Shown here one piece after another: positions 1 through 8,308 of a DNA stretch of 64,000 nucleotides (positions are counted from its first letter, which is position 1; the number at the start of each line of letters is the position of its first letter). Source of the stretch: Stappia sp. (GTDB lineage Bacteria; Pseudomonadota; Alphaproteobacteria; Rhizobiales; Stappiaceae); assembly GCA_002722295.1 (NCBI GenBank), contig PBLF01000021.1, forward strand, positions 186,001-250,000, written 5' to 3'. The notes under the pieces are model-generated. The model saw only the letters and a list, made by a program, of their open reading frames with translations. It searched no databases and was not told where the DNA came from. The translations under genes and the position numbers were made by a program.

Positions 1-1101
1 AACCGCGTAGAGCATGAACTGGGAGGGATCGAGCGCGTTGCCCTGGTACCAGCCGCCGGCGGAGGTCGCGACCTGTCTGTCGATCACCAGCTCACGATAG
101 AGCCGGCTGGTGCTGCCGCCACCCAGGATCTCCGACAGGACGTCGAGCGATGCGGCGACGCGCGGGCCCTTTTCCGCATCCTCCCGTGCGGCGGAGGTGT
201 AGCTCGGCACGACCCAGGCCTGGCGCAGGCTCGGCTGCTTGACCCGTTCGTCGGACAGGCTCACCTCGAGCGCGCCGCGAAGGTGCTGGGCTTCGGGGCG
301 CACGCGCGGCCCCGGCTCGGCCCGGCGGGCGACCTTGCCATAGGTCTCTTCGGCGAGCTTGCGCACCTCGTCCGGCGTCACGTCACCGGCAACGACCAGG
401 ATTGCGTTGTTGGGCGTGTAGTAGCGGTCGTAGAAGGCGATGGCGTCCTCGCGGTCGAGCTTCTCCATCTCGTCCCGCCAGCCGATCACCGGCGTTGCGT
501 AGGGATGGTTGACGAAGAGCATGGCCGACAGCGTTTCGCCAAGCTGCGAGGAGGGATCGCCGTCGATCCGCATACGGCGCTCCTCGAGGATCACGTCACG
601 CTCGGGAAGGACGACCTCGTCCGTCAGCACGAGGTTCTCCATCCGGTCGGCCTCGAACTCCATCATCTCGGCGAGGTGTTCGCGCGCGACGCGCTGGAAA
701 TACGCCGTGTAGTCGCTGGAGGTGAAGGCGTTCTCCTGGCCGCCGATTTCCGCGACGCGGGCGGAAAAGGCGCCGTCGGGGTGCTTCTTCGTGCCCTTGA
801 ACATCAGGTGCTCGAGGAAATGGGCGATGCCGGAGGTGCCCGCTTCCTCGTCGGCGGCGCCGACCCTGTACCAGATCATGTGCGTCACGACCGGCGCGCG
901 ATGGTCCTCGATCACCAGAACCTGGAGCCCGTTGTCGAGGGTGAAGCGGCTCACTTCTCCGCCGATGCGGATGTCGGAAAAGGCGGCGGCATCGCTTGCG
1001 GATGCGGTCTCGGCAATCGCCGGCGGTGCGAGAACGAGCGCCGCGGCCAGGGGCAGCGCCGCAAGGATCGTTGCGCGAATGCCGGGCCGGGAGCGGCGCA
1101 T
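1..1101 (-). CDS. M16 family zinc peptidase, periplasmic (partial, C-terminus off the window)
   Basis: Predicted secreted zinc metallopeptidase of the pitrilysin/insulinase family (M16). The 367 residues visible begin with a signal peptide (residues 1-30, hydrophobic core then AIA before ET) and continue into the N-terminal M16 domain. The inverted zinc motif HFLEH is at residues 94-98 (H94, E97, H98), followed by LMFKGT. The start is the ATG at 1101; an ATG five bases upstream is out of frame. The stop lies beyond base 1, so the C-terminus is missing. It lies downstream of lspA and a DUF3035 lipoprotein on the same strand, an order I recall from other alphaproteobacteria. The substrate is unknown. 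A second, signal-less M16 protein lies at 42498-43781. Confidence 0.9.
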   Translation of the reverse strand, partial: MRRSRPGIRATILAALPLAAALVLAPPAIAETASASDAAAFSDIRIGGEVSRFTLDNGLQVLVIEDHRAPVVTHMIWYRVGAADEEAGTSGIAHFLEHLMFKGTKKHPDGAFSARVAEIGGQENAFTSSDYTAYFQRVAREHLAEMMEFEADRMENLVLTDEVVLPERDVILEERRMRIDGDPSSQLGETLSAMLFVNHPYATPVIGWRDEMEKLDREDAIAFYDRYYTPNNAILVVAGDVTPDEVRKLAEETYGKVARRAEPGPRVRPEAQHLRGALEVSLSDERVKQPSLRQAWVVPSYTSAAREDAEKGPRVAASLDVLSEILGGGSTSRLYRELVIDRQVATSAGGWYQGNALDPSQFMLYAV

Positions 1102-1430
1102 GGCATGGGCGGGAAGGGTCGGTCGGGGCAAGAATACTCTCCGTTTGGCGGTGCCCTTCGGGCTGGCGGAAGCTGGCTCCGGGCGAAAGTCGGACACGGG
1201 CGCGCGGCCCGCCGGGCAGGTGACGCGCGTTCGCGCGCGGCGCGCATGCGACGCATCACCTTGAGACCAGATATAGGCGGTGGGGCGGCGAAAGCCCGTG
1301 AACTTTTCGTAAGGTTCGCGGGGCGCTCCGGCACGGCCCGGCGGGGCTCATGCAAATGCGCCGCGCCAAGGTGGCGCGGCGTTGCGATGTCGCAAGGGCA
1401 GCGGTGCCGAAAAGGCCCGGACGTGGTCCG
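1102..1430. other. Intergenic stretch with a strong GC hairpin
   Basis: About 330 bases between the DUF3035 lipoprotein gene and the M16 peptidase gene. A perfect 9-bp stem with a 5-base loop sits at 1359-1381, about 50 bases past the lipoprotein stop. It has no T-run on the minus strand, so it is at best an imperfect terminator. Forward frames through here look like shadow coding. I see no conserved protein or RNA gene. Confidence 0.5.
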
Positions 1431-2159
1431 TCAGCGCAGCGTGCGCGCGGACTTGCCGTCCATGAGCTGCTCGGTCGTGCTGATGCGGGGCTGATCCTGC
1501 TCCACCTTTTCCGGCGCGCGCATGGGGGCGTCGGGCGACGGCTTGGAATAGGCCGTTGGCGGCTCGATCAGGTAACGGCGGACCGGATTGCCGTTCTCGT
1601 CCACAACGCGCGTGTCGGCCTTGGCGACACCGACGCGCTGGCCGAGTTCGTTCGGCTTCAGGCGCGCGTCCTCGAGACGGTTTTCCTTGCGGATCTCCTC
1701 GGAGATATTGCGGTTTGCGCCACCGGAAGCGAGCTGCTTGATGCCACGCGACTGCAGCGGGCTGCTCGGTCCGGCATCCTCGAGCTGATCCGGGTTCTTG
1801 TTGCGATAGATGTCCTGGATCTTCTTCAGGTCCCCGTCATTGGCCTCGGGCCAGTTGGCGACGACCTCGCGCTCTTCCGGCGGCGGCAGGGTGTCGACCT
1901 TGCTCGGCATCGCCAGCGGCGCACGCGGGGTGTATTCGATCTTCTTGTCGGTTTTCGCGTCGACCGCGCCAAGCCCTTCCATCAGCGAGCGAACCATCGC
2001 CACGTCCGGGGCTTCGTCGTTGGTGGAGCCGTCACTGAACCCGTCGGACCCGGACTGGCAGCCGCCGAGCGCCAGCGCGCCGACGGCGGCGGCGGCAAGC
2101 AGGCCGCGCCGGGTTCCCGGGCGGGAGGAGCGGGTCAGGAAGGATAGGCGACGCGGCAC
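1431..2159 (-). CDS. DUF3035-type outer-membrane lipoprotein (possible BamF-like)
   Basis: Lipoprotein of 242 residues. A basic N-terminus precedes a hydrophobic stretch and the lipobox LALGGC, so the mature protein should be lipidated at that cysteine. The rest is hydrophilic and rich in Pro, Glu and Lys. I favour the GTG at 2159, which has AAGGA eight bases upstream; the longer reading from 2348 would run into lspA. The position between lspA and an M16 peptidase fits the alphaproteobacterial DUF3035 family, some members of which have been described as the BAM-complex subunit BamF. The family call rests on context and general look rather than an alignment, so a BAM role is inference. Confidence 0.7.
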   Translation of the reverse strand: MPRRLSFLTRSSRPGTRRGLLAAAAVGALALGGCQSGSDGFSDGSTNDEAPDVAMVRSLMEGLGAVDAKTDKKIEYTPRAPLAMPSKVDTLPPPEEREVVANWPEANDGDLKKIQDIYRNKNPDQLEDAGPSSPLQSRGIKQLASGGANRNISEEIRKENRLEDARLKPNELGQRVGVAKADTRVVDENGNPVRRYLIEPPTAYSKPSPDAPMRAPEKVEQDQPRISTTEQLMDGKSARTLR

Positions 2160-2253
2160 AGCAGAAATCCTTGTCCGGTGATCGATCCGGTGTCGTTCGG
2201 GTCGAGTTGACCGTCTTGCGGGAATGCGCTTTTCACCCACACCCGCAGCCAGT

Positions 2254-2793
2254 CTACTCAGACCGTCCTTTTGCGGCATCATTAGGGCTGCCACGGAAAC
2301 TGTCATACATGAGAGCCGCCACACCGGCAACGATCCACACGTCGGCAAGATTGAAGACGTACCAGGAGAAGTCGCCGACGTGGAAGTGGAAGAAGTCCGC
2401 GACCGCGCCCCACACGACCCGGTCGATGCCGTTGCCGATGGCGCCCGAGATCACCAGGGCGAAGCCCCATGCGGCCAGCCGCCGGTCCGCGCGCGCTCCC
2501 CACAGCCAGAACAGCACGGTGACGACGAGCGTTACCGCCACGAGCAGCCACCGCCCCGTGTCCGCCTCCTGCTGGAAGAGGCCGTATGAGATGCCGTAGT
2601 TCCACACCATCACCAGATCCAGGAACGGCGTGACGGCGACCCGGCCGCGAGAGGCGATATCGAAACCCTCCAGCATCCAGAGCTTGAAGCCCTGGTCGGC
2701 GATGAGGCCGAGGCCCGCGACCACCAGGATCAGGAAGCTGTAGGGCCCCCAGACGCGGAACGAGGATCGGCCCCGGGAGGACGGCGAGGTCAT
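2254..2793 (-). CDS. lspA: Lipoprotein signal peptidase (signal peptidase II)
   Basis: Inner-membrane aspartyl protease (A8 family) that removes the signal peptide of lipoproteins after diacylglyceryl transfer. The 179-residue length is typical. Four membrane segments are apparent, with the conserved region GAIGNGIDRV followed by VADFF and the second aspartate region FNLADV, supplying the two catalytic aspartates. The ATG at 2793 is chosen; the open frame runs further upstream but without family-like sequence. The gene just downstream encodes a lipoprotein, a possible client. Confidence 0.95.
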   Translation of the reverse strand: MTSPSSRGRSSFRVWGPYSFLILVVAGLGLIADQGFKLWMLEGFDIASRGRVAVTPFLDLVMVWNYGISYGLFQQEADTGRWLLVAVTLVVTVLFWLWGARADRRLAAWGFALVISGAIGNGIDRVVWGAVADFFHFHVGDFSWYVFNLADVWIVAGVAALMYDSFRGSPNDAAKGRSE

Positions 2794-2935
2794 GGATGAA
2801 GGCTCTCCTTCGGATGGCGCCCGGCGCCGGCAGCGGATATCCCGCGCAACATGGGAAGCCGGCCCCTTTCCGTCAATCGCAATGCGCGCCGAGGGCCGGG
2901 CGGCAAGGGCGTGCGCGAGATGAGGGGCGAGCGCT

Positions 2936-3892
2936 TCAGTCCGGCGGGCCCGTCGGGGCGATGCGTGCGGCCAGTTCGGTCTGCCGGCGCCGGTTCTCGC
3001 GGTTGGCGATGTAGATGCCGCTGCAGACGATGAGCGAGATGCCGAACCACGTCGGGCCGTCGGGGAAGTCGCCGAAGACGAGAAAGCCGAACAGCGTGGC
3101 GCTGACGATTTCCAGGTAGTTGAACGGGGCCAGCACGGATGCCGGCGCATTGGCGAAGGCCTTCACGATGAGCCCGTGCGCGAAGAACGACATGCCGCCC
3201 ACCACCGCCAGGAGCGCCCAGCCGGGCAGGTCCGGCATGACGGCCTCGGCCGGCTCGTAGCCGACGATGTTGGCGGCGATGAAGGCACTGCCGAGCAGGG
3301 CCGTGCCAGCCAGGCCCGCCGTGAACTGCACGCACAGCATTCCGCCCGAGCCCGAAAGCTGTCGGGTGATCATGAGGTAGAGGGCGAAGAGAAAGGCGGT
3401 AGCCAGCGGCAGAAGTGCCGTTGCGCCGAAATTGGCGAAGCCGGGCCGGATGATGATGATCGCGCCGACGAGCCCGACCGCCACGGCCGCCCAGCGGCGC
3501 GGGCCGACACGCTCGCGCAGCACCAGCGCCGACAGCGCGGTGAGGATCATCGGCTCGATGAAGAAGATGGCGATCGCATCGGCGACCGGCATCGTCGCGA
3601 TGGCCGTGAAGAAGCAGAGGGAGGCGCTTGAAAGGAAGACGCCACGCAACAGGTGCGGCCAGATGTTGGGCGCGCGCAGCACGGCAAGTCCCGGGCCGAT
3701 CGCCGCAACGGCCAGCGCGAAGATCATCTGGAACGCGAACCGGCCGAGCGTGACCTGAAGCGAGGACATGAAGGCGGAGAGATATTTCGCCGTCACGTCC
3801 ATGATCGGGATGATCAGCATCGCGACCGTCATCAGGATGATGCCGCGCATGACGTCGCCGGGTGCGACGCCGGAGTCCTTGGATGAGCTCAT
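2936..3892 (-). CDS. EamA/DMT-family inner-membrane transporter
   Basis: Member of the drug/metabolite transporter superfamily, 318 residues, with two EamA repeats and about ten membrane segments. Visible features include the early segment LIIPIMDVTAKYL and the second-repeat motif with FNYLEIVSATLFGFLVFGD typical of EamA proteins. The ATG overlaps the ribF stop as ATGA (3889-3892), so translation is likely coupled to ribF. Substrate cannot be predicted; related proteins export amino acids, metabolites or riboflavin-like compounds. The ribF coupling makes a flavin-related substrate a weak possibility only. Confidence 0.85.
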   Translation of the reverse strand: MSSSKDSGVAPGDVMRGIILMTVAMLIIPIMDVTAKYLSAFMSSLQVTLGRFAFQMIFALAVAAIGPGLAVLRAPNIWPHLLRGVFLSSASLCFFTAIATMPVADAIAIFFIEPMILTALSALVLRERVGPRRWAAVAVGLVGAIIIIRPGFANFGATALLPLATAFLFALYLMITRQLSGSGGMLCVQFTAGLAGTALLGSAFIAANIVGYEPAEAVMPDLPGWALLAVVGGMSFFAHGLIVKAFANAPASVLAPFNYLEIVSATLFGFLVFGDFPDGPTWFGISLIVCSGIYIANRENRRRQTELAARIAPTGPPD

Positions 3893-4890
3893 TGGTCCGG
3901 CCAGGCGTTGAGGGCGAGGTCGAGATCGCCGAGTGGCGTGAGGGAGGCGAGCAGCACGCGCGCCTCGGCGGAGTCGCGGTTCATCTGGTCGACAAGGGCC
4001 TCCGCGCTGTCGAAACGCTCCTCCGGACGCAGATGACCCGCGAGCATGACCTCCATCTTCCGGCCGTAGAGGTCGCCGGTGAAATCGAACAGATGGACTT
4101 CGAAGAGGGGGGCGCCGTTGTCGAAGGTCGGACGCCGGCCGAAGCTCGCGACCCCGTCGTGCACCCGCCCGTCGACCCGCACCCGCACCGCATAGATGCC
4201 GTGGGCGAGGGCGGTTTCCTCCGCCAGCGCGAGGTTGGCGGTGGGGTAGCCCAGTTCACGTCCGCGCTTGTCGCCATGGGCGACCTCGGCGGAGAAGAAC
4301 CAGCGGTAGCCCAGCAGCGCGTTGGCGAGCGTGACATCGCCTTCGGCCAGTGCCGCGCGGATCCGGCTGGAGGACACGGCCTCGCCGGACTCGTCCGTCT
4401 CCGCCGTAACGATGGTGACCCCGAAGCCGTCGGCGGCACCCGCCTCGACGAGGAATTCCGGCGTGCCGCGCCGCGCGCGTCCGAAGTGGAAGTCGTAGCC
4501 GGTGACGGCGTGAACGATGCCCATGCGCTGGCGCAGGATGTCCTCCACGAAGGCTTCCGCCTCGATGGACGCGAAGGCGCGGGTGAAGGGGGCGGTGACG
4601 ATGCCGTCGAAGCCGTAGGCGGCCACGATTTTTGCCCGTTCCTCGGCCGGTGTCAGCCGGAACACGGGCTTGTCGGGTGCGAATACCGTGCGCGGATGCG
4701 GCTCGAAGGTCAGCACGAAGGCCGGAACCTCACGCCCGTGCGCTACGGCCAGCGCCGCGTCGAGAACCGCCCGGTGACCCCGGTGCACGCCGTCGAAATT
4801 GCCGATTGCCACCACGGCGCCGCGCAGGTGGTCGGGAAACTCCGCAAGATCGGTGACGGACGTGAAGCGGAGGGCGGGCAGGTGGGTCAT
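3889..4890 (-). CDS. ribF: Bifunctional riboflavin kinase/FAD synthetase
   Basis: Converts riboflavin to FMN and then FAD in the cytoplasm. The 333-residue protein has the N-terminal nucleotidyl-transferase domain (GNFDGVHRGH near residue 35, and TFEPHPRTVF) and a C-terminal riboflavin kinase domain (GYPTANL, then EVHLFDFTGDLYG). The ATG at 4890 gives MTHLPALRF and a family-like N-terminus; the frame is open further upstream but that part looks non-coding. It overlaps the downstream EamA transporter by four bases. Confidence 0.96.
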   Translation of the reverse strand: MTHLPALRFTSVTDLAEFPDHLRGAVVAIGNFDGVHRGHRAVLDAALAVAHGREVPAFVLTFEPHPRTVFAPDKPVFRLTPAEERAKIVAAYGFDGIVTAPFTRAFASIEAEAFVEDILRQRMGIVHAVTGYDFHFGRARRGTPEFLVEAGAADGFGVTIVTAETDESGEAVSSSRIRAALAEGDVTLANALLGYRWFFSAEVAHGDKRGRELGYPTANLALAEETALAHGIYAVRVRVDGRVHDGVASFGRRPTFDNGAPLFEVHLFDFTGDLYGRKMEVMLAGHLRPEERFDSAEALVDQMNRDSAEARVLLASLTPLGDLDLALNAWPDQ

Positions 4891-5064
4891 GGACGTGGAC
4901 GGACCGGATGAAGCGTGAACCGGAGCGCCGGCACCTGGAGCCGGAGACCGGTCGAGCCGGTGCCGAAGTGTGCCGATGCCTGTGTGCCAGCGGACCCTGC
5001 CCATTCGCCCTGAAAAGGTCAAGCACGCGGCCCGCCGGCCCCGTCCCGTTTAAGGGGCCTCGGT

Positions 5065-5532
5065 CTAACCGTCTTCCGGCTCGCGTCCCGCCGTCTCGGC
5101 CATTTCGGAGCGGCTGGGAACCTTGACCGTGGCCTCGCCTTCCAGAACCACCGTGTCGCCGACCTTGCACAGGCAGTCGAGACGGGCGCGATGACCGCGC
5201 TCGATCAGCTCCGCGATGGTCACCGAAACGACGACTTCGTCGCCGATTCGCACGGGAGCGCGGAATTTCAGCGTCTGGGAAAGATAAATCGCACCGGGCC
5301 CCGGCAGGCGGGTTCCCAGCAGCGCGGAGATGAGGCTGGCGGTGTAAAGGCCGTGCGCGATGCGGGTGCGGAACGGCGTTCTCGCGGCGAAGTGCTCTGA
5401 GAGGTGGATCGGATTGCGGTCCCCCGAAACCTCAGCAAAACCGACAACATCGGAGGCGCTCACGATCTTGGTCAGGCTCTCGGTCTGTCCGAGCGAGAGA
5501 TCTTCGTAGAACAGTGTCTGCAAGGAAAGCAC
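5065..5532 (-). CDS. MaoC-family (R)-specific enoyl-CoA hydratase-like protein
   Basis: Hot-dog fold MaoC dehydratase, 155 residues. The hydratase-2 signature is visible: FAEVSGDRNPIHL with the catalytic Asp/His pair, then RIAHGLYTASLIS. Such proteins hydrate trans-2-enoyl-CoA to (R)-3-hydroxyacyl-CoA (PhaJ type) or act on related thioesters. The start is a GTG at 5532 without a strong ribosome-binding site; TTG at 5523 is an alternative. It appears to be a single gene diverging from cheY, with no polyhydroxyalkanoate gene in view, so the substrate is open. Confidence 0.88.
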   Translation of the reverse strand: MLSLQTLFYEDLSLGQTESLTKIVSASDVVGFAEVSGDRNPIHLSEHFAARTPFRTRIAHGLYTASLISALLGTRLPGPGAIYLSQTLKFRAPVRIGDEVVVSVTIAELIERGHRARLDCLCKVGDTVVLEGEATVKVPSRSEMAETAGREPEDG

Positions 5533-5769
5533 GATGACTTTTTCACCCCGTCGTCTGCCGCATTCCGATGAGCCTATTGGGCGGGAGAACGGGGCGCAAC
5601 ACGCCTTTGGAAGAAGAAGTCGCGGGCATTAACGGAGTTTTCAGGGGCGGTTCGTAAAGTGAGGCTACATGGGAGGCAGGAGCGCGCAAGCGCCATCCCT
5701 CCGAAGTGACAGGAAGCATCAAGCGCCCGTTCACAACGGGTCGGGCAGATTGACAGTATGGAGTAGACA

Positions 5770-6153
5770 ATGGCCCTCGATGTTCAGATGCCGGTCCTCG
5801 TGGTGGACGATTACAAGACGATGATCCGCATCATTCGGAACCTGCTCAAGCAGCTCGGGTTCGAGGATATCGACGATGCCGCCGACGGCACCGAGGCGCT
5901 GGAGAAGATGAAGCAGCGCCGCTACGGCCTGGTGATTTCCGACTGGAACATGGAGCCGATGACCGGCTACGAACTGCTCAAGCAGGTGCGGGCCGATGCC
6001 GGCCTCTGCAAGACGCCGTTCATCATGGTGACGGCGGAATCCAAGACCGAGAACGTGATTGCCGCCAAGAAGGCAGGTGTCAACAACTACATCGTGAAGC
6101 CGTTCAACGCGCAGACGCTGAAGGGCAAGATCGAGGCGGTGTTCTCGGAGTAA
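5770..6153 (+). CDS. cheY: Single-domain chemotaxis response regulator CheY
   Basis: A 127-residue stand-alone receiver domain. All key residues are present: acidic pair D13/D14, phospho-acceptor D58 (in SDWNM), T88, and K110 (in IVKPFNA). The sequence ISDWNMEPMTGYELLKQVR is highly CheY-like. Phosphorylated CheY binds the flagellar motor switch. It is followed within 150 bases by a CheZ phosphatase gene. An 8-bp inverted repeat (6184-6191 with 6220-6227) lies between the two genes. The kinase and flagellar genes are outside the window. Confidence 0.95.
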   Translation: MALDVQMPVLVVDDYKTMIRIIRNLLKQLGFEDIDDAADGTEALEKMKQRRYGLVISDWNMEPMTGYELLKQVRADAGLCKTPFIMVTAESKTENVIAAKKAGVNNYIVKPFNAQTLKGKIEAVFSE

Positions 6154-6299
6154 TCCGCGCAAGCGGTACCCCGGACAGTCGACGCAGGCGCCCGGCGCCA
6201 CGTGTCGGTCAGGCGACGAGCGCCTGCCCGTGCGGGTGACGTGTGTCGCGACGGACAAGGAGACCGGCCAACGGTCGAGGGGGCAGCCAAGGGGCAGTC

Positions 6300-6971
6300 A
6301 TGGGTGCACTTACGAAAGACGACGTGGCGGGGCTGATCTCCTTCCTGGAGCAGAACCGCGAGAAGGACGTGACGCTGAACGACGTGATTCATCTCGCCGA
6401 GATGATGACCGGTTCCATGCGCGAGTTTCTCTCCGCGATCCAGCCCACCATCACGTCCGAGCTCATGGCCATTGCCGACGAGATCGGCCGCCTCAAGGTC
6501 GAGATCCAGCAGCTTCGCCCGCACGACATGAAGGCGAACCAGATTCCGGAGGCCGGACGCGAGCTCGACGCCATCGTCGAGGCGACCGAATCCGCGACCG
6601 TCACCATCATGGAGGCGGCCGAGACGATCATGGGCGCGGACGACATGAGCGAGTCCGACTATCGCGCCCTGGTCAACGACAAGATGATCGAGGTCTTCGA
6701 GGCCTGCTCCTTCCAGGACATCACGGGCCAGCGCATTTCCAAGGTCGTCGGCACGCTGAATGCGATCGACCGGCGCGTGTCGGGCTTCGTCGAGCGCCTG
6801 CGCATCGCCGAGACCGATGAGTCTCCCGAGGAGGAGACGGAGGAGGAGCGCCGCAAGCGCGAGCTGATTCTGCACGGCCCCCAGCACGAGGGCGAGGGCG
6901 TCTCCCAGGCCGACATCGACAGCATGATGGCCGGCGAGAGCCAGGCCGACATCGACAAGCTCTTCGACTGA
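6300..6971 (+). CDS. cheZ: CheZ-family protein phosphatase
   Basis: Phosphatase that dephosphorylates CheY-P. The 223-residue protein is almost entirely helical, as expected for the CheZ four-helix bundle. The catalytic region CSFQDITGQRISKVV contains D140 and Q144, matching the Asp and Gln of E. coli CheZ. A charged linker (about residues 172-190) leads to a C-terminal tail with two SQADID motifs (202-207 and 214-219) that resemble the CheY-binding N-terminus of FliM. The ATG at 6300 has AAGGGG upstream; the frame is open from 6243 but that extension looks non-coding. Probably co-expressed with cheY. Confidence 0.88.
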   Translation: MGALTKDDVAGLISFLEQNREKDVTLNDVIHLAEMMTGSMREFLSAIQPTITSELMAIADEIGRLKVEIQQLRPHDMKANQIPEAGRELDAIVEATESATVTIMEAAETIMGADDMSESDYRALVNDKMIEVFEACSFQDITGQRISKVVGTLNAIDRRVSGFVERLRIAETDESPEEETEEERRKRELILHGPQHEGEGVSQADIDSMMAGESQADIDKLFD

Positions 6972-7098
6972 ACGCACCGGGCCCGGTCGCTGCGGCCGGG
7001 ATTGCCGGCAAGCGTTCCAGGGTCACGAGATCGGCGTCTGCCCTTGCGGTCGCCCGACGGTTCCGGGCCAGCCCCCGCGAGTGGCCGGAAAAACCGAA

Positions 7099-7134
7099 GA
7101 AGGCCGGACCCGTCGTCACGGGCCCGGCCTTTTT
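7099..7134. terminator. Bidirectional hairpin terminator between cheZ and the HAD phosphatase gene
   Basis: Near-perfect inverted repeat (arms GGCCGGACCCG and CGGGCCCGGCC, one G-T pair) flanked by AA on the left and TTTTT on the right. It lies between two convergent genes and can serve both strands. Confidence 0.75.
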
Positions 7135-7157
7135 CGTTTCTCTCCCTCGCCGTGCCC

Positions 7158-8030
7158 TTACCAGCGAAGCTCGGGGATGGCGGCGCGGGCGCGAAGCCCT
7201 TCCTCCGCCAGCCGCTTGCGCACCAGATCCTCCTCCGGCGCTCCGGCGGGACCGAAATCCGCGCCGTGAATGCCTCCGGTGATGAACAGCACGTCGAGGC
7301 TGTTGGCATAGGCGCCGCGAATGTCGGTCGGCAGGCCGTCGCCGATGGCGAGGATGGACGATCGCTCCAGGGGCGCGCCGGCGGCGGCCTCGGCCCGGGC
7401 AATGGCAAGGTTGTAGATCGGCGTGTGCGGCTTGCCGACGATGGTCACCTTGCCGCCCATGTCCTCGTAAAGCCGTGCCAGTGCCCCGGCGCACCACACC
7501 AGCTTGTCGCCGCGTTCCACGACGATGTCCGGGTTGGCGCAGATGAAGGTCAGGCCGCGCGCGATCATCCGCTCGAAGGCCGGGCGATAGCTTTCCGGCG
7601 TCTCGTTCTCGTCGTCCACGAGGCCGGTGCACACGACCGCTTGTGCGTCCTCCTCGCCCACGAGCGGGTTGGCGAAGCCCTCGAACAGCGTCAGGTCGCG
7701 CTCCGGCCCGATGTGCTGGATCGGCGCGCCGTCGAGCGCGGTGATCGCGTCGCGTGTCACGTCGCCGGAGGTGACCACCTCGTCGAAGGCGTCGCGCGGC
7801 ACTCCAAGGCTTGCGAGCTGCGCCTTCACCGGCGGGTTGGGGCGCGGCGCGTTGGTGATGAGAACGACCGGAGCACCGGTTTCGCGGCGAAACGCGGCAA
7901 GCGCCTCGCAGGCCGGAGCGAAGGCGGCGACGCCGTTGTGCAGCACGCCCCAAACATCGCACAGGATCGCGCGGTAGGAGGGGGCGAGGACCGAAAGGCC
8001 CGGGATCAGGAGCGGCGTGGTCGCGGTCAT
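7158..8030 (-). CDS. HAD-superfamily hydrolase, NagD-like (TIGR01459 type)
   Basis: Cytoplasmic HAD phosphatase of 290 residues with a class IIA cap. Motif I is AILCDVWGVLHNG (the family nucleophile Asp with the second Asp replaced by Trp-Gly-Val-Leu context as in NagD-like proteins), motif II VVLITNAPRP, the Lys region VGKPHTPIY, and motif IV AIGDGLPTDI. The alphaproteobacterial group of this size is known only from its fold; the substrate is unknown, likely a small phosphorylated metabolite. The ATG at 8030 starts MTATTPLLIPGLS. It diverges from mutL. Confidence 0.88.
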   Translation of the reverse strand: MTATTPLLIPGLSVLAPSYRAILCDVWGVLHNGVAAFAPACEALAAFRRETGAPVVLITNAPRPNPPVKAQLASLGVPRDAFDEVVTSGDVTRDAITALDGAPIQHIGPERDLTLFEGFANPLVGEEDAQAVVCTGLVDDENETPESYRPAFERMIARGLTFICANPDIVVERGDKLVWCAGALARLYEDMGGKVTIVGKPHTPIYNLAIARAEAAAGAPLERSSILAIGDGLPTDIRGAYANSLDVLFITGGIHGADFGPAGAPEEDLVRKRLAEEGLRARAAIPELRW

Positions 8031-8308
8031 GGAATGCCTCGTGCGGATGGAAGGGGGCGAAGGGCGGGGCGCGCGGCCCGGAGGTGCGTGACGCGGCGCG
8101 ACGATACCCGATCGCCCGGCACCGGGAAATGGGGCAGACGTTTCCGGTTGGGGGCCGGTCGCCGCGGTCGTCAACAGATCCGTGCGGCGGTGCGCGTGCC
8201 GTGCTTGACGGCGCGCGCCATGCGGTGCAGTCCGGCGGGAGTGGCATCGTGCTTTCAAAGCGCGGATGCTGGTGCAGCGGATGACGACGATTCGGAGTGG
8301 CGGCCCCC

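Noticed and set aside
283-1494. 403-codon plus-strand open frame opposite the M16 peptidase
   Set aside because: The minus strand carries the clear HFLEH peptidase sequence; the forward product has no recognisable motif.
6184-6227. Inverted repeat between cheY and cheZ as a terminator
   Set aside because: The loop is 28 bases and there is no T-run; a weak attenuator is possible but not supported enough to list as a terminator.
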